Shown: piece after piece, positions 48,129 through 59,502 of the stretch
Numbering within the stretch: the stretch's first letter is position 1
Layout: the number at the start of each line of letters is the position of its first letter
Assembly (NCBI GenBank): GCA_021401465.1
Contig: JADDMT010000100.1
Coordinates: 42,249 to 106,248 of the forward strand
DNA: 64,000 nt
Direction: 5' to 3'
From: Teratosphaeria epicoccoides
Lineage: Eukaryota > Ascomycota > Dothideomycetes > Mycosphaerellales > Teratosphaeriaceae
The notes under the pieces: generated by a model
Told to the model about the DNA's origin: nothing
The model's input: only the letters and a program-made list of their open reading frames with translations
Database searches by the model: none
Position numbers and translations under genes: made by a program

Positions 48129-48476
48129 ATGTCTCGATTTTACGCAGGTGTAGGCGTTCTAGCAGCAGGCGCGTACGGCGTCTTGAACGCCTATGCCGCC
48201 TTCCAACCCGAATTGAAGAAACAGCAAGAGATCCGGGAAGGCACGTTCGACGCGCAGCACGAGAAACGGGATCAACATGCGCTGAGTGACGCAATCGCGA
48301 GTGACTTGCAAGAGGCAAGGAGGGAGGTCGTGGAAGGCATCAAGGGTGATGATGTGAAAAAGTTGGGATTCGCGTGGAAGTTGCGCCGGCAGCTGTTCGG
48401 GTCTGCGAGGAAGGAGGAGACCACTAAGGAAGTAGCAACGGCCGTGCAGACTGCGACTGGAAAGAAGGACGGGTAG
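48129..48476 (+). CDS. Small hypothetical protein with N-terminal hydrophobic helix
   Basis: 115 residues from the ATG at 48129. The start (MSRFYAGVGVLAAGAYGVLN) has a short Gly/Ala-rich hydrophobic helix preceded by one Arg, like single-pass mitochondrial inner-membrane or signal-anchor proteins. The rest is charged and helical, with a Lys-rich end. The frame also extends upstream to 48012, but that part looks like 5' UTR. No family recognised. Confidence 0.6.
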   Translation: MSRFYAGVGVLAAGAYGVLNAYAAFQPELKKQQEIREGTFDAQHEKRDQHALSDAIASDLQEARREVVEGIKGDDVKKLGFAWKLRRQLFGSARKEETTKEVATAVQTATGKKDG

Positions 48477-50881
48477 ATGTATCGAGATTGGAACAAACCA
48501 GAGGCTGGCATCTCTACAACGACAATCGCCTCGGCGACAGCGATGTCCACTGCATCCTCATTGGCATCAGCTCTAGATTCGGCTGAAATTCCGGATACTA
48601 TCATCAATTTGGTCACCGAGGTCATGTGCTACTGGCCTCGAATTTGATACTTCTATAATCGCTTAGGCACTATCAACAAAGACCAACCAGGACTCACCAC
48701 TTCAGTACCTGCCACTGCAGGATCCACCAGATCAGAATCCGTCATAGGAAGACGCGCCCCGCCACGACTCTTCGCTGCCGCATCCGCCATTGAAAGACTC
48801 ACCAGCCTCAGAAGAATGCTTGCGAGCCTTTTGCAGCGTGTGCGACACGCTTTTCGATCCAAGTGAGCGCATCCGCTCGCAGCAAGCCTCGATGCGCGAG
48901 TGGATGACTGGATTCGTCGAACGTGTTCACAGTGCCAAGCCTGAATCTGCCGGCAGCTCGGTCGATGGTTCAGGGAACTCAAGAGACCAAAGCAAAAGAC
49001 CAGCTTCACTCACACGTGACGGCAAATTCTGTCACTCTCAGTGCAAATTGCGGACGGAACGGCTCCTCATCGAACGGATGACGCGATACATGTCGGGACG
49101 GTCATCAGATTCTCTGGGAATGGCATGAACACCACGATGAAGAATAGCTTGCTGGTCGCGTCTACCTCCTCACTGCCTCCCTTGCCCATCTCGGGGATGT
49201 TGAGTTTGAGAATGAATGTTCCGCGGTGCCATGGAGAAACAACTCGGGCCTGATGTGCTGGCTGGGCTGCGAGAGGTGGCTGCGAGAAGAAGAAGCGAGC
49301 GGAACCATTCCAAGTTGACGGGCAATCAGGCAGGATAATGTGGATGAAAGTGGCTTTGCTGGTGCAAGCGAAAATACTGGTCCCAGCGCAAGTGCTGGCC
49401 CGAGTGGCAGTGCTAGTCTGAGTGGAAGTGCTGGTCCGAGTGGTGGTACTGCTGCCGGGCCGAGTCAGGTTGCAAGCAGTGTGGAGTTGCAACAGCCTAG
49501 GTCTGACATGTCTACGGATGTTCGGCAGCCAACGGGAAGGTTGAAGGGAAAGGCGAGGAAGGAAGCGAAGAAGCGCAATGGGAGGCCCTGAAAGGTCAGC
49601 ATTGTTATCGACCTTCGTGGCATAGAGCAATGATAGAAACTGCTTTGGCATCGGAAAGTACATCATTGACCGCCAGTGGGACCACTAATCAATTCATCAC
49701 TCGATTGCGTTTTGATGACTCCATGCCTGCGCGACTGATCAGCCAATATCAGCACTCAGATTCAAGATTCACTCTGCCGTACCCAAACAACTCCTCATTA
49801 CAGAGCTGGATCCTATTCGCGACTTCTCACCTGGCAAAGGGATGACTCGAAATGTTGTATTTTATTCTCATAGAGCCCCGTCTGTCATATATACGGAGCT
49901 ACAGTCGGTGACAGATGCGGGGCTGCAGTGGGTGGTGTCCGATGTCTCAACCTCTGATGCCTGGATGCCGCTCTTGGCAAGCAGACTCCCGCAGGCCAAT
50001 CGGTGCCAGCAGGCTCCAGTTTTGCCACCGGACCGCCCTTGGTGCAGATCGTGGTTTGGCTTCTCCATCCGTCTCAGGATTTACCCGCACGGTACTGACA
50101 ACCTTCTTGATCCGCGTCAGCGCTGAATACTCATAGGGTCATCAGAGACGTCATCAACATGGTCTAGCAAGAGGTCCAAGGCTTTATGTCACCTGATGCT
50201 CCTTCCGGGTGGTATTTGGACAGGAGGCATAGGCGCATTGTTGGTAGGAGTGGATCTATGTTGGCCCGGATCAATACAATGGAAGCGTCGTAATCGTCTG
50301 GACATTGAGAGCAGATGTGGTTTGTAGAGCGAGGATGGGAGGTCGACAGTGCTTCCCATTTCAGGTCACGACACTGGCCAGGTTGTTTGCTCATGCTCGC
50401 AATAATCTGATTGGCTCTAGACGACGGGACTTCGCCGCGGGCCCTGGCATAGCGGGCCGTAGATCTCTAGTGCGCGATGCCGTGACCGCAACATCAACTT
50501 CCGGCTCCAACTGCAGACTGGTTGCACAGGGAAGCTCGTGGACAGCTCAAAATGTCCAAACATACGACAATCGACTACAGCGCAAGCCGCTCACGTCGAG
50601 CTTGCGACTTTCTCGCGTCCACACGACATTTTGGCCTTCGCAATTGAACGGCTTTTCCTCAGCCCAACGCAAACAACTCAGACGATGGAGATTGCAAGAT
50701 TTCATCTATCAAGTTGAAACGTTTCGCTGCGCAGGACTGTGTAGCACTCATTCAGTCTGACTTCATAGACGGCCCGGGCTGTCTATCCGTGACCTGTCTA
50801 TGACCCGCCTTAGCGGCCAAAAGGTCGCAGTGTAGGTTTGTTACGTAGTGGAAATGAGCTCGCCGCAATTATGTGCTCGTC
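48477..50881. other. Poorly resolved 2.4 kb, possible multi-exon hypothetical gene
   Basis: Plus-strand pieces look coding: a Cys-containing frame at 48790-49128 (FCSVCDTLFDPSER, then FCHSQCKLRTERLLIERM) and a Ser/Gly/Ala-rich frame at about 49336-49591 ending GRLKGKARKEAKKRNGRP. They could be exons of one gene, but I could not find a splice path that keeps frame across both. From 49.6 to 50.88 kb I see nothing supportable. Confidence 0.3.
49391..49444 (+). repeat. 18-bp coding minisatellite, three units
   Basis: AGTGCTGGCCCGAGTGGC, AGTGCTAGTCTGAGTGGA and AGTGCTGGTCCGAGTGGT follow each other without gaps (49391-49408, 49409-49426, 49427-49444). In the plus frame they encode SAGPSG, SASLSG and SAGPSG. 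The period is a multiple of three and the changes are mostly at third positions or conservative, consistent with a coding repeat. Confidence 0.6.
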
Positions 50882-51847
50882 TCACGTCTCGTGCCCCCTG
50901 GTTTCCAAATCTTTGCCAGACATGCGCTTGCCATCGAATGAATAGCATGGCGACGAACAGGCGGTTGTTAGCTTCGAAGCATTCTCTTCTTCGTCCGTAC
51001 GTGTAGGTGTGCGGTCCATCATCAGCCTCTCTCGTGCCCACATAGTTCCCCATACCAACGAATATATGACGATCATTGCCGCTGCATAGCTGAAGACATG
51101 AGCAGTAATATATGCCCAACCATTTGCCGGATTTAACCATTGGTAGACATAGATTCCCTGATCCGCTCTAGTGATGTACGCAACGGCTAGGTACAGACTG
51201 AGTCCGATTGAAACCACAAGCAGATGCGACACGAATGGTGGCGGAGGCACAGCACTCAGGACGATTTCTGAAGTCGCAAAGAGCGAGTTGAGGCCGTGGA
51301 AGGAGATGTTTATCCACTTCATGAACGGGACTGAGGCCGACCATGGTCCACTAAACATGGTGGCCCAGAAGACGATGGTGACAAGAAATGGATAGGTCGT
51401 GATGGTCGTGTGGAAGAGAGAATGAGCCAGCTGTAGCCAACGCGGAAAGCCATCATGCAGGTGGCTCAGCTTCTGCGCTCCACAGCTTTGGTGTCTGGCG
51501 TATGTGAATGTGTGCCAAGCAGAGATCGTGAAGTAGAACGCCAGTGACCACCAAGCTATGAAGGTGAAATAGCTGAAAGTCTTGACAATGAACCACTTTC
51601 CTATGACCAGTGTGTAAGGCGGCAAATTGATATCTCGCATTGTGGTGGGTGCGAACTCGTAAGATAGCCAGGAGTAGGCTACGATGATTGTCGTCCAGCA
51701 GTAAAGAGCTATCAAGCCTCGTATGGCTGCGAAAGCAAACGGTGAGACGAAGTGTGATCGAACGTAGGTCGCTCCTGTGTCGAACTGAGCTCTGGTAGGC
51801 GGGTAGCCCAGAGAGGTGAGGGACAAAGGATTTTCCATTTCTCTCAT
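50882..51847 (-). CDS. FAR-17a/AIG1-like integral membrane protein
   Basis: Single exon, 321 residues (MREMENPLSLTSLGYPPTRA). Six hydrophobic segments are visible, with a short cytosolic tail. The blocks FHTTITTYPFLVTIVFWATM and WINISFHGLNSLFATSEIVL resemble the Thr- and His-bearing helices of the FAR-17a/AIG1 family, whose animal members AIG1 and ADTRP hydrolyse fatty-acid esters of hydroxy fatty acids. Assignment rests on this helix pattern and is moderate. Fungal relatives are uncharacterised, so enzymatic activity is inference. Confidence 0.55.
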   Translation of the reverse strand: MREMENPLSLTSLGYPPTRAQFDTGATYVRSHFVSPFAFAAIRGLIALYCWTTIIVAYSWLSYEFAPTTMRDINLPPYTLVIGKWFIVKTFSYFTFIAWWSLAFYFTISAWHTFTYARHQSCGAQKLSHLHDGFPRWLQLAHSLFHTTITTYPFLVTIVFWATMFSGPWSASVPFMKWINISFHGLNSLFATSEIVLSAVPPPPFVSHLLVVSIGLSLYLAVAYITRADQGIYVYQWLNPANGWAYITAHVFSYAAAMIVIYSLVWGTMWARERLMMDRTPTRTDEEENASKLTTACSSPCYSFDGKRMSGKDLETRGHET

Positions 51848-52898
51848 GTGTAGGTGCTCGATGGGTCTATCGGTTGGGAATGTGCGGTATTAAGGCATGG
51901 CTCGGCACAGTTGGTGGCACAGCGCCCCATGTAGCATTACCTGCCCACACGAGCTCGTTCTGCCGGTTCTGCCTGTCCTGCATGCAGCCAGCAGCAATAC
52001 CGACATTGTGCAGGCAAGACAACAGACTTCATGGTGTGCTGTTCAAAGCTTGTTCGTAGCTTGCACGGCAGTCTCGAGGGTCTACCTAGCCATACCAAGC
52101 TCCGCGGTCTCTGAAGCGGTGAACACTTGTGTTGAGCGGAAGTGAAGCCGATCTAGGTTCAGGATGCGAGCTGGGCAACGCATTGCCGTCTTGAGGACCT
52201 CGTCGGCTTGTGCTCCCAACTTTCAGTTCACGATTACCACGGCTTTCCGGGATCCTCGCAGGCATCAGCTCAATGATGCAGACTTCGTGAGGGTACGTCA
52301 GACTGAAGAAGGTGAACAGCGCCCAGACTTGAGTGGGGTGTAGGCAGGGGAATGGTGGTCGGGACACAACCGACGGCAGAACGCTGCCGCCGGCGCTTGC
52401 TGACAGGGGGACATTCACACGGCGCACGATCTCCATGCAGGCCGAGGAGTATATTCTCTAATTATGATGGTGTGCTACAGCATGTTGCATGATAAAATGC
52501 TGTAGGACGTTCTGACATTTCTAATATTGCGCGGGCGGCGCGGCGGAACAGCCGAGACGATCCGTAGCTCGCGTATCTCGGCAGCCAGTACTTCTGGCAA
52601 GCGCTCTTTCCTGATTCGACCAAGCACGAGCCACGTCTTGCACGTAGACATCCTGATCATCATCACTGCATTATCATTATTCGATTCACCTGATTCTTCG
52701 CCTTACTGATATAGCATCAGCTTGGCGACTGTCTCATGCAGCGCTCACTGCGAGCGCCAAAGTGTCTCGCGGGATCTCTACGCGACGGCCGCTCGCATCG
52801 CCACCTCAAGATTCCTTTGCCGGACATCTGCCTTTTGACGGAGAGGATGATGATCAGGCCTGAGCATCAGTTTGAGGCTCGCAATTTCAGAGCGCGCC
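51848..52898. other. Intergenic, about 1 kb, divergent promoters
   Basis: Between the divergent membrane-protein and SNF2 genes. Short frames only; no motif, RNA or repeat identified. Confidence 0.4.
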
Positions 52899-55800
52899 AT
52901 GGCTCTGCAGGATCGCTCGAGCGCGTCTCCTCTCCACGGCGGGAGTGACGCCTTGTCTGACACAAGTGCCACTACGCCAGCATCGCAGTCGCCTTGTTTC
53001 GACTCCACCTCCAATGCAGAGACCACCAATCTTTCCGCAGAAGCAATCAGCTGTCGGTCAGATATTGGTAATTACCTGGCACTGGGGTGTCTTGTCTTTG
53101 AAAACCTCACCCAAGATGCCGATAGCAACGATACCGCCGACAACAGCGCATGGCGAGAGGTTGATCTGTCGGAGCATCCACAGCTGAGTCATTCTCTATA
53201 TTCGCAACTGGCAAAGCTAGTCGAAGCTGGCTGGGCTCGCGTTCAAACGAGTCGCAGCAGGCTGGATCCGCATTTCGTTGTCCTACGGATTCATATCCTG
53301 CCGGAGGATGCCGGTCATCGATTCATCGATCGGGCCAACAACAAGAGGCTCTGGGTGGCGCTCGAATCGCTCGTGGAGGGGATCGATACAAGCGAATCAA
53401 CATGGCAAGGCCGATACACACGGCAGTCGAGCCTGCGGAGGTTCGATCCTTTCTCCACGAGCGACGACGGCTCACTGTTCTACATGTTCAATACCTTGCC
53501 CTCGCCATTGCCTGACGTCCACGTGGTCAAGGAGAGATATGCCCGGGAGGCCTTGGAGGATCTACTCGATCCCGCATCAGTGCTTCCCGGGCTGAAGACC
53601 GTGCTATACCCTTACCAAAGACGGTCTGCCGGCCTCATGCTCCAGCGCGAATCTGTGACGAAGCTGGTGCTTGATCCCAGGCTTGAGCCGAGAACTGCGC
53701 CGGATGGCTCTACGTTCTATTACGGCGCTCGACAGCTCCTCTTTCTACGGCATCCTCGCTACTATGAAGCGTGCAAAGGCGGCATTCTGGCAGAGACGAT
53801 GGGACTCGGTAAGACTGTCATCCTGCTGTCCACCATCCTTGCAACAAAACATCATGCCCCGAAAGTGCCTGCGCCGTACGGTCTCCCTCAAGTCAGGCCT
53901 GTCGTCGGTAGCCTAGCTGCCATGGCGGCTTCTGCAATCACTCGTAAGTCGATCCCGTGGAAGGTGGAAATGCAGCGTTTGCAGCATGCTAGCGGTCACG
54001 AGTACCCCTGCAAAGCTCATCTCGAAGCACTGCCACCCTCATATGAGATTCCGCAGCTACCGCAACGCTGGAACAGGAAGACTATACAGCCACCGCCAAA
54101 AAGGATGATCTTGGCGAGCACCAGCATAGTCGTGGTTCCTCGGAACCTTCTCAAGCAGTGGCAGTCCGAGATTGAGAAGCACATTGACACAGACTACCTT
54201 CGTGTCTTGATCATGGAAGACTCGCGCAGGGCTCTGCCTACGGCTGAGGAGCTATGCATCTACGACATAATACTTTTCTCTCGCACTCGCTTTGAGCTCG
54301 AGAAGAGGGATGGCTCGGACGAACAGGGTCGTCGTATCTCGTCAACGCAGTTGGTCTGTACATGCCCCTATATCGGAGCCACCAGGACTAGGGACTGCCA
54401 CTGTGTTCGATCCGACGATCTGTATGATTCACCTTTGAAGCACGTACACTTCAAGCGGCTTGTCATCGACGAGGGCCACTTCTTCGCACACAGCAACACC
54501 GTCGCGGTGGCAGTCGCCAATGAGCTCATCACCGCCGATCATCGATGGGTCATCAGCGGCACTCCGGCTCGTGATCTACTTGGAGTCGAAGTTGACATGT
54601 CGTCGCTATCTCAAAACATGTTCCAGGCTCCTGAAGACATTTTACAGCTCCGTCGTTCCTTCAGCCAGAAAGAAGACACATCTGGCGCCATTAAGAGCTT
54701 GGGCGCTCTTGCGTCAAGCTTTCTCAAAATCAGACCTTGGTGCGCGCGAGGCAGGGGCGCGCGCAAAGAAGCCGAATGGGATGATCACATATATCGGCAT
54801 GAGGACCTGCGGAAACGCACGTACAGCAGCTTTTCCGGCTGTCTGCGGCGTACGTTGGAGAATATGGTAGTCAAAACGCAGCCAAAAGACGTAGAGAAGG
54901 ATATATCATTGCCATCGCTGAGCCATCGGGTGATTCGGCTCGAGCCTTCTTACTACGACAAGCTCACCGCGAATCTCTTCACGCTCGTCCTCACGGCTAA
55001 TGCCGTTACGTCTGAGCGAACTGATGCCGACTATCTGTTCCACAAGAATAGCGCCAAGGCGAGAGGTCAGCTCATATCAAATTTGCGACAAAGTGCATTC
55101 TTCTGGACGGGTTTCAGCGAGGATGATATCCATGCGAGTTTGAAGAACGCAACAGGCTACCTCGCCAAAGACGGCACACTTTGCAGCGATTGTGATCGGG
55201 AGCTCCTGACTGAGATGCTTGCATGCGCTGATAAGGTCATTGCATGCGATGGCTGGAAGTCAATGAGTCGATCCCATGAGATAGGGGTGTTTGTTGATTC
55301 CTGGCCAGCGGAGAGCGCCGAGCATTGGGCATTTGATGAATCACGCGAGCCATTGTTCACAGGTGTGTCGCAGCTGCTTGAGGCTCAGAAGCATGTTAAT
55401 GAGCGTGCGGCCGAGACAGATCCTGGCGAAGGCCTTTCCGGAGCTGGCATTCGCGCGCTTGCGCCTGTCCGCCAAACTGCTTCAAAGGCAGAAGTCGCTG
55501 TAGGGCATGGTGATGGGAAAGCGGTACTGATGAAGTCTGGTATTCCAACATCCACTCTCAGCTTTGACTCGCAAGTATTGCGACGGCGGCTGTCGTCTTT
55601 CAGCCACAGCAGAAGCGATCGCAAGTCGCAGCAAAAGGTGTCTCAGATGTTCAAGGTGACAAAGGCTCAAAAGACGAGCCCGAAAAGGAGTGCAATTTCA
55701 CGCTCTGAACCCCACGATTCAGAGGACCTCGGATACAGCAATGCGTCCGCTGCGCCCAGAAACCCTCCGGATTCCTCTGCGAGCAAGAAGCGCAAGCATG

Positions 55801-56972
55801 CCGAGATCGATCGCGTCGATTTTGATGCGGCTTCGCCCTATCTGAAGGCACGAATCGTTGGGACAACGTCGGCTAAGCTCAGCTACTTGGTCTCGCAGAT
55901 CGTGAAATACCATAAGGATGAGAAGATTCTGGTGTTCTACGACGGAGACAATGTGGCATTCTACGTTGCACAGATGCTGGAATTGCTGCAAATTAGACAC
56001 GAGATATACGCAAAGTCGCTCCCTGCACACCTCAAATCTGAGTATGTCGTACGGTTTGATCAAGAGCCTCATGACCGCGTACTTCTCATGGACGTGAAGC
56101 AGGCTGCTTTTGGCCTCAATCTCTCATCGGCCTCCCGCATATACTTTATCAATCCAGTATGCCGCCCGAACATCGAAGCTCAAGCTATCAAACGGGCACA
56201 CAGGATTGGGCAGACCCGCAGTGTCTTTGTCGAGACACTGGTGCTCAAAGGCAGCCTTGAGGAGAAAATGCTGAAGCGATCGGTAGACATGTCAAGCACT
56301 GAACACCGAGACGCCAAGGTCCTCGAAGATGACGGCGGGATCAGGGAGATCATCCAAAGCGCTAGACTGCTGCCAGTATATGAAGGTGAAAGGATCGGTC
56401 GCGGCCAAATGGCTTCGTTGGAAAAGCCGCAACAGCTTTGGGGGGCAAACTTGAATAAGACTATGCACGCAGCCTATAGCTCTCAGCACGCTCACAAGAA
56501 ATCGAAGTCGGTTGCATTTGAGGATACCACGAATCCATGTGTGGTCGAGCACGATCAAGTTCCATGGCGACCAGACGTGAAAAACCTGCGGCTGACTTTT
56601 GTCGATTGTACCGACTCCCGTGCAGAAGAAGCGCTTCTTGAACATGGCAGTGACCATGAGCCGATACTTGAACAGTGGCCTCGTGGTCGGCAAGGTTTCG
56701 CCATGCGTTTCGACAGAGACCCGTCGCTGCCGCAGATGGGAGCACCCGAGATATTCGCACCAGCATTCTCGCCATTATCAAGCCCCAAGCCACAGCAGTC
56801 GAGCGTCAATGATATCCCTCCAAGCTTGAAGCCAGCTCGCCGTGGCCTGTCCATAACGCAGCTCGTCAGTCACGAGGATTCGCTTGGTGCCTACTCATCT
56901 GCGGCTCCTGCTGATCAGACTCAGTCAAGTTCAGTACCGCTCTTGCTACAAGAGATTGTCCATCGTCTTTAG
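52899..56972 (+). CDS. Rad5/HLTF-like SNF2 ATPase without an evident RING finger
   Basis: Single exon, 1,357 residues from the ATG at 52899. The SNF2 ATPase begins near residue 245: motif I ETMGLGKT (GLGKT from about 303), DEGH box near 524 (RLVIDEGHFFAHSN), and VISGTPARDL. A Cys-rich insert (VCTCPYIGATRTRDCHC) sits between motif I and the DEGH box. The second lobe has KILVFYDGDNVAFYVAQMLE, VLLMDVKQAAFGLNLSSASR and RAHRIGQTRSVFVE (about 1,099 on). Between the lobes, where Rad5/HLTF carry a C3HC4 RING, only scattered cysteines occur (LCSDCDRELLTEMLACADK). Proteins of this kind act on DNA or chromatin in repair or transcription; the precise role is unknown. The C-terminal 230 residues are fungal-specific. 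Confidence 0.8.
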   Translation: MALQDRSSASPLHGGSDALSDTSATTPASQSPCFDSTSNAETTNLSAEAISCRSDIGNYLALGCLVFENLTQDADSNDTADNSAWREVDLSEHPQLSHSLYSQLAKLVEAGWARVQTSRSRLDPHFVVLRIHILPEDAGHRFIDRANNKRLWVALESLVEGIDTSESTWQGRYTRQSSLRRFDPFSTSDDGSLFYMFNTLPSPLPDVHVVKERYAREALEDLLDPASVLPGLKTVLYPYQRRSAGLMLQRESVTKLVLDPRLEPRTAPDGSTFYYGARQLLFLRHPRYYEACKGGILAETMGLGKTVILLSTILATKHHAPKVPAPYGLPQVRPVVGSLAAMAASAITRKSIPWKVEMQRLQHASGHEYPCKAHLEALPPSYEIPQLPQRWNRKTIQPPPKRMILASTSIVVVPRNLLKQWQSEIEKHIDTDYLRVLIMEDSRRALPTAEELCIYDIILFSRTRFELEKRDGSDEQGRRISSTQLVCTCPYIGATRTRDCHCVRSDDLYDSPLKHVHFKRLVIDEGHFFAHSNTVAVAVANELITADHRWVISGTPARDLLGVEVDMSSLSQNMFQAPEDILQLRRSFSQKEDTSGAIKSLGALASSFLKIRPWCARGRGARKEAEWDDHIYRHEDLRKRTYSSFSGCLRRTLENMVVKTQPKDVEKDISLPSLSHRVIRLEPSYYDKLTANLFTLVLTANAVTSERTDADYLFHKNSAKARGQLISNLRQSAFFWTGFSEDDIHASLKNATGYLAKDGTLCSDCDRELLTEMLACADKVIACDGWKSMSRSHEIGVFVDSWPAESAEHWAFDESREPLFTGVSQLLEAQKHVNERAAETDPGEGLSGAGIRALAPVRQTASKAEVAVGHGDGKAVLMKSGIPTSTLSFDSQVLRRRLSSFSHSRSDRKSQQKVSQMFKVTKAQKTSPKRSAISRSEPHDSEDLGYSNASAAPRNPPDSSASKKRKHAEIDRVDFDAASPYLKARIVGTTSAKLSYLVSQIVKYHKDEKILVFYDGDNVAFYVAQMLELLQIRHEIYAKSLPAHLKSEYVVRFDQEPHDRVLLMDVKQAAFGLNLSSASRIYFINPVCRPNIEAQAIKRAHRIGQTRSVFVETLVLKGSLEEKMLKRSVDMSSTEHRDAKVLEDDGGIREIIQSARLLPVYEGERIGRGQMASLEKPQQLWGANLNKTMHAAYSSQHAHKKSKSVAFEDTTNPCVVEHDQVPWRPDVKNLRLTFVDCTDSRAEEALLEHGSDHEPILEQWPRGRQGFAMRFDRDPSLPQMGAPEIFAPAFSPLSSPKPQQSSVNDIPPSLKPARRGLSITQLVSHEDSLGAYSSAAPADQTQSSSVPLLLQEIVHRL

Positions 56973-57468
56973 ACATCTACAACGTCCAGTACATGTAGCT
57001 GATGGATATACTGGATAGGTCATTGACAGTCATGATACCGATGATGTAATTTTATGGAGAACAGGAGCCCGAGGGTGCTAGCCTGCACGCTGATAGTCGC
57101 TGATTATTCCAGTAAAGGCTTGCCGTATTCGTGCCGCACGACGGCACGTCAAGCGGCTGTCGGACGCTTGGCCGAGCAATCTATGCAGTGAGCTGGTACT
57201 GATTGCGTGCTAGCCTTTGACCCCCATCCGGAAGTGGAGGTGGGGGGGCTCTCGCGTCATGCCTTATGCCCCTTCCGCATCACGCAAGAAGGAACCACGC
57301 GGTGTCTGTATGCGTTAGGGTCAACGTTCCTGTACAACGAGCTGTAGCTTCTATCTTGTCTCTTCGCCCGACGTTGTCTTCTCTGTCTCACAAATGTAAG
57401 ACTCTGACCTGTACACTGACTAATCAGCCACAGATTTCATAGACGACACAACGACATCTAAAGCAAGA
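56973..57468. other. Intergenic, about 500 bp
   Basis: Tandem genes on plus flank it, so it holds the SNF2 gene's 3' end and the dioxygenase promoter. A G-rich stretch at 57233-57250 contains GTGGAG and GTGGGG, which match the CreA consensus, about 220-235 bp before the dioxygenase start. No gene seen. Confidence 0.35.
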
Positions 57469-58620
57469 ATGGCACCGGGTCTGCTCACTGATATCCCAAA
57501 TCGATTGAATGGTAGCAGCGAGGCAAAGAATGAAAGCTACCCTCGTCCACCTCTTGCGCTTTCCGGAGCTTTGGATCACTTTACGTACGAAGACACAACT
57601 CCAGTCATCGGTCGCGAGTTCATCGACGTGAACATTGTTGATGATATCTTGAAAGCTGACAATGCGGGCGAGAAGCTCCGTGATCTGGCAATCACCAGTA
57701 CGCTCGATCAATGCCATCTGCAAGATTGCACAAGTCAATGCTGATACATTGCTTCAGTCTCCCAAAGAGGCGTCGTCTTTTTCCGCAAACAAGGCAACTT
57801 GACCGACAACCTCCAAAAAGAATTCATCAACCTGCTCGGCCTTCGTTCCGGAAAGCCAGAATCAAGCACTCTTCACATTCATCCGGTGCTGAACAACACC
57901 AGTGAATTCGGCGTGGGCGATGCACAAATCTCACACATCTCTTCCATTGCCAGAAAAAAGATGTTCAGCCATGAGAGGCAACCCAACAAGCACAGATACG
58001 ACTCGGCACAGTGGCATTCTGATATCCAGTTTGAAGCTAAGCCTGCGGATTATACTTCCCTACGCCTGACCCAACTGCCAAAGACTGGTGGCGACACGCT
58101 CTGGGCGAGTGGCTACGAGCTCTACGACCGCTTCAGCAAGCCGTATCAGAAGTTCTTCGAACAGCTGACGGCGACGTTCATTGGAGACGGGTTTATCAAG
58201 GCAGCTCAAGCGAATCCTGAGCACGTCAAGGTGCACCAGGGTCCGCGTGGCGCTCCAGAGAATGTTGGAGGCGAGCTGACGTCTGTCCACCCCGTCGTTC
58301 GGACTAATCCGGTGACGGGCTGGAAGAGCATATATGCGGTCGGTCCATTCCCGCATTACATCAATGAGCTGAATAAGCAGGAGAGTGATGAACTGCTCAA
58401 GAAATTTCGGGATATGATCTTGGAGAATCATGATCTGCAGGTCAGATTCAAGTGGAGGAATGAGAATGATATCGCTATCTGGGATAACAGGAGCGCATTC
58501 CATAGCGCGACGTTCGATTACGAGGGTTTAGGTGAGCGATTTGGACATCGCGCAGTCGGAATTGGTGAGGCGCCTTATTTGGACCCAGATAGCCAAAGCA
58601 GGAGCGAGGCTTTAGGCTGA
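57469..58620 (+). CDS. TauD/TfdA-family Fe(II)/2-oxoglutarate dioxygenase
   Basis: Two exons (57469-57697 and 57758-58620) joined over a 60-bp intron with a GCTGATAC branch region give 363 residues. The junction restores the conserved DLAITISQRGVVFFRKQ. The iron triad is visible as H163-x-D165 (AQWHSDIQFE) and H325 (RSAFHSATFDYEG), with the 2-oxoglutarate-binding Arg at 341 (FGHRAVGIGE). The motif WDNRSAFH is typical of TauD-like enzymes such as yeast Jlp1 (sulfonate/taurine dioxygenase). These release sulfite from sulfonates or oxidise related small acids in the cytosol. The substrate is inferred at family level only. Confidence 0.88.
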
Positions 58621-58654
58621 TCGTAGTGGCGCGCGATTGAAAGATTCATTGGGG

Positions 58655-59502
58655 CTACCGGCCAGACACAGCAGCAGCACCACTAGCCCTCCAAGCACTC
58701 AGTATCAGGTCCACAATATGGTCCACACCCTTCCCATTCTTGACCTGGGCGAAGATCGTGGGCCCGCCCTCTCTGATCTTCCTCGCATCCCGCTCCATGA
58801 CACCCAGATCGGCGCCCACAATCTCCGCCAAGTCGGTCTTGTTGATGATGAGCAGATCACTCTGCGTGATGCCCGGCCCACCTTTCCTCGGGATCTTGTC
58901 GCCGCCGCTCACATCGATCACGTAGACGATGAAGTCCGCCAGCTCTCTACTGTAGTTCGCCGCCAAGTTGTCACCGCCCGACTCGATCAGCAGCAGCTCG
59001 GTGGTGAATTCGCGGTGCAGGTCTGTAAGCGCGTTGAGGTTGGCAGAGATGTCCTCGCGCACCGCCGCATGAGGGCATCCCCCTGTCTCGATGGCACGGA
59101 TGCGTGCGGCGGGGAGCGCTTTGTGTCGAGTGAGGAACTCGCAGTCCTCGCGGGTGAAGATGTCGTTGGTCAGGGCGGCGATGTTGTATCTATCGCGTAG
59201 CGCGAGGCAGAGGGCGAGCATCAGGGCGGTTTTGCCAGAGCCGACGGGTCTGTTGTCCTTGATGCATCAGCTCTGTAGATCTACCTCCAGCCATTCCGAA
59301 GCACAAGCACCACGCTCAGGACATACCCACCAATGCCAATGGTGAAAGCCCGTTCCTTCCAATCTCGGCCTTCGATGATTGGCATCTCGCGGCCCAAGAA
59401 TGAGCCCGGGCCGTCTAGAATCTCGTGCGTATGGCCATGTTCTGTGCCGGAAACGTGGGAATGACTGGGACCGCCCTCGTGGGAGTGATCATGGCTTGAC
59501 AT
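58655..59502 (-). CDS. ureG: Urease accessory protein UreG (GTPase, nickel delivery)
   Basis: Exons 59502-59327 and 59249-58655 are joined across a 77-bp intron that falls exactly before the P-loop; the join yields RAFTIGIGGPVGSGKTALML. Total 256 residues. The N-terminus is His-rich (SSHDHSHEGGPSHSHVSGTE), a likely nickel-binding tail. UreG motifs seen: GGPVGSGKT, ALTNDIFTREDCEFL, ETGGCPHAAVREDIS, LIESGGDNLAANYS, and the NKTD base-recognition motif. UreG is the GTPase that, with UreD and UreF, loads nickel into urease. It is convergent with the dioxygenase (34-bp gap). It is complete. Confidence 0.92.

Noticed and set aside
49067..49666. 199-codon minus frame opposite the Ser/Gly repeat
   Set aside because: Its Thr/Ser-rich core is the antisense of the 18-bp repeat, which reads better on plus and ends in a natural basic C-terminus.
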